Assembly: GCF_010015445.1 (NCBI RefSeq)
Contig: NC_053114.1
Span: forward strand, 32,444,079-32,508,078
DNA length: 64,000 nt
Direction of reading: 5' to 3'
DNA from: Perca fluviatilis
Lineage: Eukaryota > Chordata > Actinopteri > Perciformes > Percidae
Shown: in pieces, positions 1-14,111 of the stretch
Numbering within the stretch: position 1 is the first letter of the stretch
Layout of the letters: each line of letters opens with the position of its first letter
Translations under genes and position numbers: made by a program
Notes under the pieces: generated by a model
Databases searched by the model: none
Seen by the model: the letters and a program-made list of their open reading frames with translations, nothing else
What the model was told of the DNA's origin: nothing

Positions 1-149
1 TAACTTTTTCTCTGTGAAGGCACATTCGAGGAAACTAAAATAAGGAAGGCCATATGATACTTAAAGGTCTACAAAGTTGATAGCTTTTTGTTTTCATGCC
101 AATAAAGCACCAGCTAAGAAGCTGAAATAGAGCTGTATTAAACAGAGTT

Positions 150-945
150 GATTTTATTTATTTTTTTGTGATACATTTTTTATTAGCACCTTCAGACATA
201 CAAAACAACTTCCACAAGGTGTGACAGGTAATGTCAGATGGCGCACAGAACAAAGAAACACAACTTGAACAAGAACAAAGACCCTCTCCCACCCCCCACC
301 CTCTGCGGTCTCGAGGAAAAACAAAACAAACAAACAAACAGAAATCACACCTTGCCTGATCACTCTCCTCTAGTTCTTGTGGGGCTGAGGTCATTAAGTC
401 TGATATTTGTGTTTCTGCGCTTGCCCATAGGTTGATAGTTGATGATCTGGCTTTGTTAATCCTTGCTGTAGAGAGCTCAAGCATAACTATGTCCAGAAAA
501 TACGCCAACCACTGTTTTATACAAAGTGAGTGAGGGGGGAGCCAGCACTGAGCTATCATTTTCTTGGTTGCAGTTGAGCCGGCTAGCCAAACTTTCCTCT
601 GTCTCCCAAGCAGGTGTAATTTAGAGTCGTTGTTAAGTAACAAAACAATCGGGTCAGTGGGAATTCGACATCCTATTACATCCGATATTATTGATGTTGT
701 TTTATTCCAAAACTCATGTACCTGTTCACACTCCCAGACCATATGCAGGAAAGTTCCAGTTTGTTCAGGTTGACAGAAAGTGCAATAGGGAATGGGAAAC
801 TGAATTGATTTTAACTGAAAAGATATAAATTGAGGGGTAACCGAGAAGGGAATTACTAGAGACATGGTTTTAAAAGGACCAAGAGAAAGATAACAAAACT
901 GCTTCTTTAGTGAATGATAGGTGTGGGAATATGGCACAGAGAGAA
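150..945 (-). mobile_element. L1-type LINE, 3' end (5'-truncated)
   Basis: An open frame of about 259 codons on the minus strand (937 to 158) carries a cysteine/histidine motif of the kind found at the C-terminus of L1/Tx1-type reverse transcriptase polyproteins: CTFC, then a TFLHMVWEC block followed by FW. This zf-RVT-like region lies after the reverse transcriptase domain and probably binds nucleic acid. The catalytic reverse transcriptase core and endonuclease are absent, so the copy is 5'-truncated, as usual for LINEs. The 3' end is an A-rich tail, seen as a T-rich run near 147-167 on the plus strand. The last 60 or so residues are low complexity and may be read-through of the 3' UTR. The frame is open over the recognisable part, so this may be a fairly young copy. 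The exact LINE family is not certain. Confidence 0.7.
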
Positions 946-1829
<884 letters not shown>

Positions 1830-1957
1830 AAAGAGAGGGAAGGAAATGGATGGAGAAACCGTCCAAGAACTAAAAGAAGAAAGAGAATATAAAATTAAAA
1901 CCTGCCAGTAGTTTAGCTACAGCTGCCCCTCTGCCAAGACATGCATACAAACATGCG

Positions 1958-1983
1958 CACACACACACACACACACACACACA
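1958..1983. repeat. (CA)n microsatellite, short
   Basis: About 13 CA units read directly from the sequence. Confidence 0.95.
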
Positions 1984-2825
1984 GGCGCATAAACATCATT
2001 AAATTCTTATAATTGCCTTCATTGCATTATCTCTGTCTACAGACACGCAGAACAACAGCTACTTGGCACTGTTCTCATATTGTACACCGCCATTGCTGTT
2101 GGGTGAAATGGGGACACTTTAAAACTTTGAAACCGAACAAGAATCAACTGTTTATTCTACCATAGTAATGACTGTTACGATGGTAAAATAAACATTTGAT
2201 TCTTGTTCGAATACACAACTGATCTTTTAACCATTGTTAAACCAATTACAGTAATTTGACATACAGTAACGTTATTCGGCATTAGCCACTGGACTTGCTT
2301 GTACTGAAAAGTAATCTTACCATTTAAAAAACGTGTGTAGTTTGTAACATGTCGCTTGCAACTAATTTTAATCAACTCAATGTGCAATAGATATTGTGTA
2401 CAGATTTTAGTACAATAAGCTAGATGTTATGCAGCAACATGTGGCAAGTACCTGCGTGGTAGTGTTCACTTTTTTATTGTTAGGACCTAATACAAAGAAA
2501 ACATTAGTCATGGGAAACAACATAAAACAGCAAAAATTAGAGACCTCTGCGTATGTGTGCAATCTCGCACATATGTGCATGTAAGGACACTGGCGGATGG
2601 AGTGAATAATAGATGAAGGTGTAAACAGGAAGAGGAAAGCTCTTGAGCTCTCTGAGTTTGCGTGTGTGTGCGTTTGTGTCCTGCAGGTTTTGTGCAGGCA
2701 GAGACATACAGTGCAGACAGATGGGTAATTATCAGGCAGGAGACTGAAGAGTCTTTGCCACTGAAGGAAATGTGTCTGTCTTGTGTACAAATTTTGTCAC
2801 CATGGTGTTTTTGAGGTATTTGGGG
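1984..2825. other. Unassigned non-coding stretch
   Basis: No recognisable gene or repeat. Minus-strand open frames (up to 141 codons around 2508-2933) are cysteine- and histidine-rich chance frames over CA/TG-rich sequence. Confidence 0.45.
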
Positions 2826-3110
2826 ATAAGTTAAGATAAAATAAGATAAGATAATTAATGGTAAAGTAATTCCTGTGCTACAGCAGCTCAAAAGAAAAAC
2901 AATTACACACATTAGAATAACACAAATACACATTAAGTAGACATAGGAGAAAAAATATACATAAAGTATAAGAAATAGAAAAAATATAATTAGTTATAAT
3001 AATAATAATAGTAATAATACAAAAATATTTACGCAGTAAACACCCTTATATAAACAGACGGTATAAATACAGAGATATACAGATGAGTAAGGTGTGGATG
3101 AATAAGGATT
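2826..3110. repeat. Degenerate AT-rich repeat, possible LINE tail with GATAA-like units
   Basis: Begins with repeated AAGATAAAATAAGATAAGATAA units, then A-rich sequence with a CTACAGCAGC word and many short AT repeats. The arrangement resembles a teleost repeat that starts with GATAA repeats next to a LINE 3' tail. The copy is too degraded for a firm family call. Confidence 0.35.
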
Positions 3111-3242
3111 ATAGAAGGATTAAACTCCTCCTTAAACTCCTGTTTGCCAAGTATGATGAAATCAAAGCATATATAATACCTCCAATTACACTTAATACAG
3201 AATCTCATACAGTATAGGCTGTCTTCATACAGTGTTTGGATC

Positions 3243-3306
<64 letters not shown>
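3243..3306. repeat. (GATA)n microsatellite
   Basis: About 15 tandem GATA units, nearly perfect. The minus-strand frame across it reads as an Ile-Tyr-Leu-Ser repeat. Confidence 0.97.
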
Positions 3307-3434
3307 TAGAGGCTAATTAAATGACAAATATCAGAAAGCAGACATGTATGGTGAGATGGTGCATTCGAATACACAAGTACAAAGCAGCACATAAAATCAA
3401 TAGATTTGATCAGCAAACTGTCACATGGCTAGGT

Positions 3435-3503
3435 GTGAGTGAGTGAGTGAGTGAGTGAGTGAGTGAGTGAGTGAGTGAGTGAGTGAGTGAGTGAGTGAGT
3501 GAG
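3435..3503. repeat. (GTGA)n microsatellite
   Basis: About 17 tandem GTGA units, grading into GAGA at the right edge. Confidence 0.97.
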
Positions 3504-6340
3504 AGAGAAAGTTAGAGTGAGAGAGAATCAGTATGTTTCTGAGCCAGTGTGAAATTCACTAACAAGGACCACCCCACAACAATATGTAATTTAAAGATTG
3601 AATGAATGCTTGATTATATTGAATGTTAAGAGCATAGTAACAGATTTGGATGGGGGGGCGCGATTGAAAAGAGATGTCATCTGGTTAGTTCGTCCGGGAG
3701 GAGACCGGGTGGAATGAGAGTCAGTGTGGGGGTTCCGTCTGAGGTGCTTTCACCCGAGCTGATTTCAGGTGTGGTTGAGGTGTGGCCCTGCTCCCGAACC
3801 TAAGTTAATACATTAACTTCATTTCTCCTGCTGCTCTATGCATTTCACAGGATGTAGAGGGAGAGTAGGTGAGCCTGGCAGCATCACCCAGCTGATGCAT
3901 CACACATTTGTCACACACATACACCCACACACTGCATATATACTCACAGGCACATGTACTGTACATGTGCATCCACCCGCAAGTGTTTAAAGTGGAGACT
4001 GTAAGCATATATACACGCACAGGGATGCTCGCAAATACGCACATTTGACAACTGCAGTATATGCATTCTAACACTTACATGCACACTTAAGATTAACTAT
4101 ATACACGCATAGGTAACTGTTATCCTACGGTCCTCCACAAATAAAGATGATTTAGTGATGATTGCCTCTGTCGTGTTTGGTGCAACATGGCCTGCATAAA
4201 TCACAGAGCTCTACATGGCTCATTTGTGTGATCAGAGAGGAGGTGGTGGAAGGTGAGCTTGTCTCTTACTGTTTTACGTTTTACTGTATTCTCTTTTTCC
4301 ATTGAAGGAGTTGCCTCATCATCTCTTTATTGCTTTCTATTACGTTGTTCCTCTCATCATATTCTAGGAACTTACCAAATAACGTACTTAATAAAATCTT
4401 TACACAGGAACAGCTGGAGTTTAAACAAGGAAGTAGCTACGCAAGATCAAATGGGCACTGACATTAAAAGTTTGCATAGTGATTTTAAATGTTTGACTAT
4501 TGCTAGACTACTGTTTGGATATTGCTAGCTAAACAGTGATTTTTGTTGTTGTTGGTTGTAGTGCAGTGCAGCACAAAGAAGCAGGTTTAGAGGCTCAGAT
4601 TTATGTGATTGGATTAAAATGCGTCTGAGCTGTCTGTACTATGACATTCATGGAACCACCCACAAACACACGTACACCAACACATGCAAATGCATTGTAT
4701 ACGCCCACAGTAATCTATTATCTTACTATCTCCATTATAATTCCATGACAGAACAGATAGATGTATGATGTGTAGGCCTGTAAGATTAAAAACGTTTTCT
4801 ACTTTAATCGGTTTCTGTTCCCCGCAAACCATGGGAATGTTTGTGTGTGTGTGGGAGTGTGTGTGTCTGCTGCGTATGGATCAAAGTTTTATTATAAATA
4901 TTGATTTTCTGCCTGGAGGACGGAACCTTGATATGAAATCATATTGATCGTTTTAATACAATACCTACTTTTTATTTATGAAACTGTCTTTGAGCAGCTT
5001 GCATGTCTAATTTGTTGCTGCATTTTTGTAGCGCTGTGCATTGAAAAGAGAGAGTGCATTGTATATATGTAAAGGAAGAGATGTTTTTATACACTGCTTC
5101 TGTCTAAGTAATATTTTAACCATAGACATGAAATGGATTCATTCAATCCATTTTATTTCTATGATTTTAACCTAAAAGAAAATAGATAGAAATCTTAGGC
5201 AATCTCATGTATATACCTGCAGTTTGTCTTATCAGAGTCAAATCACAACACATAAAAGATGTGTGTACTGCATCTTCTAACTGTGCTAAAAACAATTACA
5301 ACCTGCAGGCAGAAAAAAAAAAATCCATCACATATTGGTGGTGATGACATCCATTGTAACTTCTGTTTCTCATTAAAATCTTAAAGTTGTCATGGCAAAG
5401 TGTAGACTTGCAATACTCAATGTCTGTTTCTCTTACATGTTTACTCATCCACCCCCTCATTATTGGTTCTGTCTCTCGGCCCCTCTTTCCCACTCAACTC
5501 TTTCTTTCTTCCCTGACAGTTTCTCACTTTTCTCCACGTGAATCCTAAAACACAGAGCCATTTTTCTACAACCCTCCTCCCGCTTTCAACAATAGTAACA
5601 TGGTTTGGTTTTGTTCAATTGGTGCTTTGTGTTACAAAAAAAGAAATCTCTGAACTTTCTGCAGTCAGCCTCAGGCTTAAAATACTGCCTTAGGCCAAAA
5701 AGATAAATATATTCATGTACAGTTATCTACTTAGCTAACTTAGTTGTTAATGTAATGTCAAGGTTATTGATAAAATGCACTTTGCAAGGGACAAAGAAAG
5801 AAATTATATGTGATATTTACATCTTGTATTCGACATATATACAGTGCATTTCGGAAGAGAAAATAAAAGTAATTTTTACTTTGATGACTAGATGTATGTT
5901 TTAGAGATGTTTTTATTGTTAGACCATTGTAAAATCAATAGGAATTAATAACTATGTTAAATGTCTAAATGTGTACATATTTTTCAAATTTGAATGAATT
6001 ACAATCCAACATCAGACGTCTTACTATCATCAGTGTCAGGGTTCAAAGGTTTAATCGCACATGTAAAATGTTGCATCCGCCAGCGATAAAAAGCCCCTCC
6101 TCCGTATGTACTTAGAAGAATAACTTATAAATACAAAATAAATTAATTGATGGCTAAAGTGTAAAAAGCCCTCATGACTGTTCGCACATCTGTAATTACA
6201 GGAATACAAAAAGAATTACAAAAACACGTCTTTGCTATAGAACCTTTGAAAGTCATGACAAAACAGCAAAACCTGGCAGCAAGGTGTCTATGTATTTCAT
6301 GTATGAATTCATGGTTTGTTTTTTTGGTCTGTTTCCATAG
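3504..6340. other. Unassigned non-coding stretch with a perfect 21-bp palindrome at 3950-3970
   Basis: AT-rich DNA with scattered CA/TG words. The only clear structure is a perfect palindrome at 3950-3970, with 10-bp arms around a single T. No gene-like frame carries a recognisable domain. Confidence 0.5.
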
Positions 6341-6426
6341 TTCTGATTGGTGGATCACACCCGCTCCCATTGGCCAGCTGGCTGACCTTTGGCCTCTCCT
6401 GCTTCATGTTGCTACTCTACAGATGA
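6341..6426 (+). other. Weak exon-like segment (hydrophobic peptide)
   Basis: A T-rich tract ending in CCATAG at 6340 resembles a splice acceptor. Immediately after it, one frame encodes about 27 mostly hydrophobic residues (starting LIGGSHPLPLASWL, containing FGLSCFMLLLYR) before a stop at 6424-6426. This could be a terminal exon encoding a membrane segment, or chance. There is no start codon, no upstream exon and no recognised homolog. Confidence 0.12.
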
Positions 6427-9400
6427 TGAGCACTGCAACACCACCTGTCTGTAGTGACAGACACTGCCCTGACTCACGCTCTTATACTCCTCCCTCTATC
6501 CTTCTCCCTGACCTTTCGTCTGCGTACCTGTCTCCCTGTCTTTCCTTCTCCACTCAATGTCTTTCTATCCTTCGTGCATCCATTTCATCCTTCTTGCTTA
6601 GATACATGGTAACACAAAGTCTTTGTCTAGTTTCTCTTCCTCTGCTTTCTTTGAACATTTCCCCCAGAACCTTAGTATAACCAACTAACGTACATACTGT
6701 ATTTAAGGTGAACATCCTTAATGATGTTTGACAGTTGAACTTCACATTCTCTGCTTTGTCACTCTATTTATCTGATTAGATTCACTTTAATCCATGTCAG
6801 CGTGTCACTTTGTCACCTTTTCCTCTCTGTCATCAACCTTTTTCATCCATACATGCACCCTCTCATGTATCTCCACTCCCTCGAACCACAATCCTCAATG
6901 GCCCCTCCACCCTATTCCCCAGACACACACCAAAGTGTCGGACACTACCAAAGATGACAAAGGACCTGAGGGAATAAAACGAGGGAACAGGGATTCCAGG
7001 GACAAAGTGAAAGAGAGAGGGAAAGAAAGTGGAAAAATCTTTCTTTTTCACAAAGACTGTCTCCCTTCCGTCCCGACCGCTAGCACCTTGGGAGCTACTG
7101 AAGGACAAAGAGAAAGGCAAAGAAAAAGCAACTGATGAATGAATGAACGAATAAACGAATGCTGAGTAAAGGACGAACCAGAAACAGAGGGAAAAAGAAG
7201 TGTGTGCTCCTGATAGCCTCTCTGCTTGCCCTCTGCTTGCCACAAGAGACAAACCTCAGCGCGGATTATACGTGTACATTTTATCTCTATATATATTAAA
7301 TATAACAAAGTTTAAACTTAAACACAACTCGGACAGTGGGGGACTTTACAAAGTGAAATTAAAGAAGCACAACGTTTATACAACCTCTGCTGTTCTTTTG
7401 GGTTTTATTCTACTTATTATGTGATGTTGCAATTTGTCAGACCAATTCAATGTTTTTGATATTTTACTTTTTTGTTTTGTTTATGGCGTTATAAAGGTCA
7501 GGGGCACTGGGTAATAAAGTATTATATTAATATTTATGAGAAGAACAGAAGATGATTTGTGATCCAGAATCTGAATTGAGCATGATGAGGGAAATGCAAG
7601 AATGACCCAAACTGCCTGGATAGAAACCTCAACTGTTCTTTGCACATACTGAACACACACACACACACAAACACACACATACACACACACACCCGTCACT
7701 GGACATCATGACTCAGATGTCCGGATTGAGATTGAGAAAAACATGGTGTGGTACGTGAGGGCAGAAAAGAGCCTGGAGTGAGTTCAGTTGAATACTTCTT
7801 TGTCTGCAGGTTATTGAATGTCATGTATGAATTTCCCATACACTTCTTTCACATGGGTGAAAGACAGAGAAGATTTTCAGTATCGGGCGAGTGTGCAGCG
7901 TGGATTGCATATCCGATTCTCTGTCATTGTTTAATTAACGTTGAATGTCTGTATTGTAAACAGTTATTCATGATCACATAGATAGGATTGTTAAAGTTTA
8001 GCAATACTCATATCTATATACAATAGTTTATAATTGCATAAGATGGCATTTTAGTCTGCAGAAAAACCGTCCCAAACACATCGTAATGGATACTTTTCTC
8101 ATAATTTGTCAGCTTTAATTTATATGCACTATTCATAAAGTTCCTTAATTAAAGCTGTAGCTATTTTAATCATCCAGTGGATATATATATAGGTTTGCTT
8201 TTCTGCATCACGCTTTAACTTAACTCAAGAAAGCTCCACATTCTCTCTGCTCCAGTAACCGATCTACTTGTGTATGCTAATCTGTTTCATAATCATGTGC
8301 ATTACATGTAAATCGTGTAAACATCTTATGTTCTTTTGTCTGTCATGTCACATTGATTTGACCATTGCACTTGTTTTTTGTTAGTTTTTGTTTTCTTTAT
8401 TGTGGTCGGTACAAATTGTATTACTGGTTTGATAATCATAAATAGTACATAACACACAATAATTTGCCTATTTGACTTGCCCATTCTGGTTTGAGTGGCA
8501 ATTTCCATGTTAAGCTGGATGTGTAGAATATCAAACGGTATCATTGCCAGCCTTCAGCTCACACAAAGCTGTGTAAGGCATGTTGGACAAATCTTTGAAG
8601 CTCCACTGACAGTAGTGTATTATAAGAACATGGAAGTCCTTTTAAACCTACTGTAAGCAAGCTCCCAATAGTCCTGCTTTATCTCTGCCATCATACATTT
8701 ACTTTGGTATGATGAGTGGACCTGATGGTAGGTTGTACCTGAATGATACAAACTATTTTAGAAGTAAACTTGACTGACATGCTTTCCTGTAAATGTAGCT
8801 TGTTCATTCTGCAATCTCTAAAGTGAAGATGATAATATTTCCAATTTTCTTTAATCTCCTCAAAATGCCCCCGCTATTTTCCCAAAACACAGCATAGCAA
8901 AAAGTGCTTGTTTTTAGGCATTCATTGCAACACCTCCATTTCTACCGGCTAAGGGAATTGGCTACATGTGGTATTTATATCAGCTTAAGTTGTACAATAT
9001 CATGAGCATTATTCAGCACTAAAGCAGCACACTGTGGGTCAGTACTAGTACTAAATACATTTTAGAAATATCATTAAGCATTGTTGTGCATGGCATTTCA
9101 TCATGCTAACTGTCAAATCATTCCTTATATTGCCTCATAGTTCAATAGCAGTAGTAACAGGGGAAAGACTACAATTTTCATCATTGCATTTGGACATGCG
9201 ACAGCCACAAATTAACAGACAGAATACTGTGGAAATCGTAAGATATATTGTCTGTAACGTTTTTGTTTTATTTCCCAACCTTACACACAGACACACTTTG
9301 GTTGTGTTATGGCTTTTCATGACGATTTATAGCTCAAGTTTAAAGTTGAAGACATTGCATTATTTCACCCACCTGGAAACAGAATATCAAAACATAACAT

Positions 9401-11559
9401 GCACATGTACAAATAATCCAACTCATTTCTAAGCTTTCCCAGTATCATTGTGTTGACTGATGAAGCAAAAAATTAAAATAACTCGTACTGTATCCATCGA
9501 CTCTGTATTATATAGCAACGTTTGTTTTTGTTTTATACAAAAATGAATCAACAAAATTATTCCAAAATGGCACACTACAGTCGACTCTGAGTCATCATGA
9601 ACAGTGCTTGATTCCCGTCCAAATGGGAGACCTTGTTTTCAATAGAACGTAAACCGTCATTTTTGTTTTGGTTTAATACAAACCATTTTAATGTTGGTAT
9701 AGAAATTGCCATTTTACAATAATTAAGTGTGAGTGAGTAGTAATCACACCTGTACCAACATTTCATTTTGCTCCTGCCGTATCTAGGACAGACACAATGT
9801 GAGGTTTGCATATATCTTCCATAATAGAATCACATGCTAAAAGCATCACTCATAATTAAAGTGATATTTATTATTTCAGTAGAAAATAACAGAATTATGT
9901 TAAAAAAAGCAAATGAATCAAAATCTTTTGTTAATAATAAAAAATATCTGTCCTAGGTGACATGCTTTGGTAGCAAACCAACACATATCTTAAACATGCT
10001 GATCATCATACAGTGCTGTAGCTAAGCACAGTGAGACATGTAGCACAACTGTCAGTTAGCATGCAACAAAAATGCGATGCATTTGACTGATATTTTGAGT
10101 GGAAGAGGAGGCCGAAGGCCCATCAAAACATATTTCATCCTAAAACTGCATAAATAGAACCAAACTCCACTTCAAAATAATTATTTTCTGTTTCTTTTAA
10201 CCAGCAAACATAACGTGATGGATTGTCCAAAAGTAAAAAAAACAACAAAAAAACACTTTCACAAGGTACACCAAAGGCCCCTCTAGATTTAACTTGATGA
10301 TTTCAAAACCAGTTTTAAGTGATTAAAGACAAACCAAATACAAGACAACTAGCTAAATGTTTACCACATGAATTAGTGATGAAAATGAAAATTGCAATTC
10401 CCAAAAAGTACAGAATTTTTGGATCTTGTTTGAGTCCGCTAAATGTGAGCAACTTGGCCATTTCCACTTGCTGTTAGCAACATGCTCATTCATCTTTTCA
10501 CTGAGTCCCTGTAGAGCTGCACATGTACACATATAGTACACATACATAGATAACAACAACTGGAAGAACAAACTGACTGTTAATAATCCACATTCTGTAT
10601 ACTATCTGGACTGTTTTGACCGGATTGGAATTGACCTGGAACTACTCAGCCTCTGTTCCCTTCTTAACTGCAAAAGCTGCCAATACACTGAGCAACTGTG
10701 TGGCAATAGATTGAATATTCCTACTGGCAACGGTAATAAAAGGAGGTACATGTTCAAAAGTTAATTTATTTTTTTGTGGGACATAAGATAATGTAAAAAA
10801 TAAATAAAAATAAAACAGTGTCTGAGTGCTGGGTAATGCTTCCCTGTAATGTTACCTAAAACCTTATGAGGGGATTACAGCCTTGGTTTAGAGACTGGAA
10901 TGACCTTTCTGAAAAAACGCTGTGACCCTTGCCCTGGTTTCCCAAAAACAGGGTTCAAATGCAAACGTTTTAATATGATGTTGAATTGAGTATGTTCTCC
11001 CCAAAAAGTAATTCAAAAATGTTACCTTCTGATCAACGTCTGGTACACACCTTGCAAGTCCACAAGTAACAGAATCCCAGTGCTCCAGTGGACTTTTTGA
11101 CATTTGACTAATACACATGGCAGTGTTTCTGTGCAGTGTTCTGTGGCATCAACTGTTTCACCAAGCAGCTTAAAAGTGATACACCTTAAAAACCTTATGA
11201 ATTGTTTTTTAGAATGCACCTGACTATTGTAACTCACTGTGACAAGCATTGTCTTCACATTAAGTAGGTTTTGGGAAACAGTGCATCGGTCACAGTGATA
11301 GTACACATGCTGACTGTCAGGTTTTAAGGCAAACAATGTGAAATGCACCTTTAATGGGAAGAAAAGGGAGAGGGGTATCAAACAGTGCTGGGTGTTGTAT
11401 ATCTCTGTCATGTACTGAAGTATTTTAGAGGAAAAATATATTTGAAATATGACTCTGAAAGGTATAAATAAACATTAATGAAACTAAATGTTTTAGTTAT
11501 TATTGTTTGTTGCTGCAGATTCTCTTGTATGAAAACAGGAATATACTTTCGGGTAATAT
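6427..11559. other. Long unassigned non-coding stretch
   Basis: About 5 kb of AT-rich DNA. An imperfect AC repeat lies at about 7653-7692. No open frame shows a domain, coding-like composition or paired splice sites that I can support, and no repeat family was recognised. It may include old unrecognisable repeats. Confidence 0.45.
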
Positions 11560-12065
11560 GCATATTCCTTCTTTGGTGGGGAGTTAAATGAGAAGATTAC
11601 TCTCATGTACACAAAATATGAAGCTACAGCCAGCATCTTAAATTAGCATTAACACTGGAGACATGGGAAACAGCTAGCCTGTCTCTGTCCAAAGGCAAAA
11701 CATTCTGCCTACCAGCACAACTAAAGCTCACTAATAAAACACATTATTAATCTGTCCAAAATCTAAAGTGTGAAAGCGACAAGTTGCAATTTTACAGAGG
11801 GTTATGTGCTGGACCATTTCTTGGCTGGGTCCGGTAACTTCCTATAACCTTGTTGTCACCCTGAGGTTGCCAGGCAACCAGCAGAGACTTCAGAAAGTTA
11901 CTTCTCCCAGCCAAGAAATAGTCTGACACATAAACCCCCACATTTTTTTTTTTACACTTCCGTTTTTGTTGATTAGTGACCTCACTGCTAAACTAAGCTA
12001 CTTGGCTGTTGGTATCAATCTTCTCATCTAACTCGCAGCAAAGACAGAGAATCAGCAAAGAAAGT
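11560..12065. mobile_element. Palindromic non-autonomous DNA element (MITE-like)
   Basis: The two ends are inverted copies. The left end (about 11566-11640) reads, on the opposite strand, like the right end (about 11985-12060); both contain the ATCTTCTCAT-type word and GCAGCAAAG/CTTTGGTGG edges. Nearer the centre, GACCATTTCTTGGCTGGG (from 11812) is matched inversely by CCCAGCCAAGAAATAGTC (from 11908), each next to a CACATAA word. The right arm is shorter, so part of it was deleted. It resembles an abundant palindromic teleost repeat family with no protein. Confidence 0.65.
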
Positions 12066-13046
12066 AGAGAAAAAAAGAGTCACTCTAAATGTAGTACAAT
12101 CAACATTTTCCAGCTATCCTCATGTTCAAAAAGTAAAACCTACTATAACCTGTAATCCTATTGCCACACCGTAAAGACGTCAGATTGAGTCACAGGCTGC
12201 AATAGTGCAAGTTCTTTTTAGTCAAAAAGACCATTTCATGGTATAAAAGAAAACAATTATTACATCACTATTACAAAGACTAAATAGCTGAAGGACAAGT
12301 GTGACTTACTGCACTGCTGGTAAAGTATTTCAAATAAGTGCTGATACTTATGTCTGAGATGCAGCCTGGTGCAAACTTTGTTACTAGAAAATACATCACA
12401 ACAGCAGGAGGGAATTACAGAAGTGTTCCAGGTGCCTAAAGATACTAATTTACTACACACACTTTATTATGTTTGATTAATGAACTAACATGTTTGGACT
12501 TCTTACCACAATATGCATAACTACACAGAGCACATTACTTTTCCATCAAAGGAGACCAAGAAACTTCACTGGTGTTTTGATGTAGAATGTATTATTATAT
12601 TATATTTTTTCGATGAGGCATTTCTTTAATAGTTTTCTTTTCATGTATTTTGTCTTTACATGACCCTCGTGCTACGTGTTCAGAGTGGACGGTGTAGAAC
12701 AACATACGCAGAAATTAATGAGAATCCTTAGGAATGAATAAATTGCTAAACAAATGTCAGCACTTGCTTGCTAATGACTTTACTGCCAAGGCCGCCAGCT
12801 CATGCATGACTAATTTGTGAAATGTGTGTACTGTACATAGACTCACACAAATGGCTTTCTCCCATCTTACAGCACAGGATGTCACCACAAAGTCATACCA
12901 TCACAACGAAAAAAGTAATCTGATTTAATTTACACTCCAAGTGTGTGTGATTATCTTCTCACTTGCATTGACATTATCACTGTCTCTTAATGTGTTTCGC
13001 AATTGCTTACTGGTTCTCCCCTTTTATTTTTGTCTTTCCCCCTCAG
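12066..13046. other. Unassigned non-coding stretch
   Basis: AT-rich DNA with no recognised repeat. It ends in a pyrimidine-rich tract (about 13012-13046) that acts as the potential acceptor of the next entry. Confidence 0.4.
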
Positions 13047-13124
13047 GCTTTTGTCGTTTATCTTTTGTCACTGTCTTCAATTTCTGTTCTTACAACTAAA
13101 ATAGATACAGGCCAGACATATACG
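13047..13124 (+). other. Candidate 78-bp cassette exon with strong splice signals
   Basis: A long pyrimidine tract ending CCCCCTCAG precedes this segment and a canonical GTAAGT donor follows it directly. The 78 bp between them is a multiple of three and open in frame 1, giving 26 residues that begin AFVVYLLSLSS and end DTGQTYT. I do not recognise the peptide. No other exons of a gene are identifiable nearby, so this could be a real small exon within a large intron-rich gene, or a chance match to splice consensus. Confidence 0.25.
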
Positions 13125-13669
13125 GTAAGTATAACGAACCTGTCTGGTTTTGACCTTCTTGTAACAGGCTGTTCCTGTTTAGCGTGCTTACTTCAGTCTG
13201 GAGAACTGGGAAAAGTGATAGGTGTCATATGAGGTTTTCAGCTATTTTTGCTCAAGTCGTTTGTTGTAAGTTTTGACCTTCGACTTCTCGCAAGAGAGCT
13301 TTCTCCTCTCAGAATAACATGCAAGGTCCAGCTGAGACATGGCTGCTCTCTCTCTCTATCACACACACAGACACAAGCTCCACCCTCGTTTCTTGCTCAC
13401 TTACATTTATTTTTGATTTTATATATTTGGTTTTGTTCGGATATGTCTTTATTATAAGGCATAGCTAAATTGGTAAAAAAAAAAAGAAAAACAGGAAGAA
13501 AAATAATTAACTGGTGTCTGCTTATGTGCAGACGTGAGAGGCCGGTGCTCATAAACAGCTCTTTTCCTCTTTTCACTCTTTCTCTCCTCTGTCTCTCTCT
13601 CTCTCAATTGAGCGAAGCAGAGATGTACAGATAGAAGTCTAATTAATGTGTGCTTTCTACTCTGAGCAG

Positions 13670-13895
13670 CCTCTTAGTGGAGCGTAAGGTGGAGGGGTTT
13701 GAGCTGAATGGTTCAGAGCTGCACTATTCTCATTCATTTGTTGTCTTTGACACTGGGGATGTGGGATTTCTACCGAGGCCTGTGACTACAGTTGTCTCAT
13801 ACGTGTACAAAGAAGGGAGAAAGGCTGTTCTGCTGCGCCTGTCGATTCAAAGATTACCCGGGTTCATTACTAATAGGTCCAAGCTTTGCTTCTGA
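13670..13895 (+). other. Coding-like open segment, unrecognised
   Basis: After an acceptor-like CTGAGCAG, one frame stays open for 75 codons to a TGA at 13893-13895. Composition is less AT-biased than its surroundings and the peptide is complex and mixed (for example FELNGSELHYSHSF, then PRPVTTVVSYVYKEGRK). No known domain is recognised. No strong donor is visible, so a terminal exon, a decayed pseudogene piece or a chance frame are all possible. It lies 550 bp downstream of the 78-bp candidate exon on the same strand. Confidence 0.2.
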
Positions 13896-14024
13896 AAAAT
13901 CCCTATGATGTTTGGATACCCAGAATCAATGTACATCCATGTGCATAAAGCAACCCAGCAACTGGCCATACCCAAGTTAAGGTTTGATTCTAACTAAGTT
14001 CTTGTCTTCCTTTTTCTGTAAATA

Positions 14025-14028
<4 letters not shown>

Positions 14029-14107
<79 letters not shown>
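14029..14107. repeat. (AT)n microsatellite, about 39 units
   Basis: A perfect alternating AT run read directly. The minus-strand frame reads as an Ile-Tyr repeat and is not a gene. Confidence 0.98.

Positions 14108-14111
<4 letters not shown>

Noticed and set aside
2407..2933. Overlapping 127- and 141-codon minus-strand frames
   Set aside because: Cys/His/Ser-rich translation of CA/TG-rich sequence without a recognisable protein.
6174..6680. 168-codon plus-strand frame overlapping the exon-like segment
   Set aside because: Ser/Leu/Pro-rich translation of C/T-rich DNA with no domain; the other frame after the acceptor-like site looked slightly better but is also weak.
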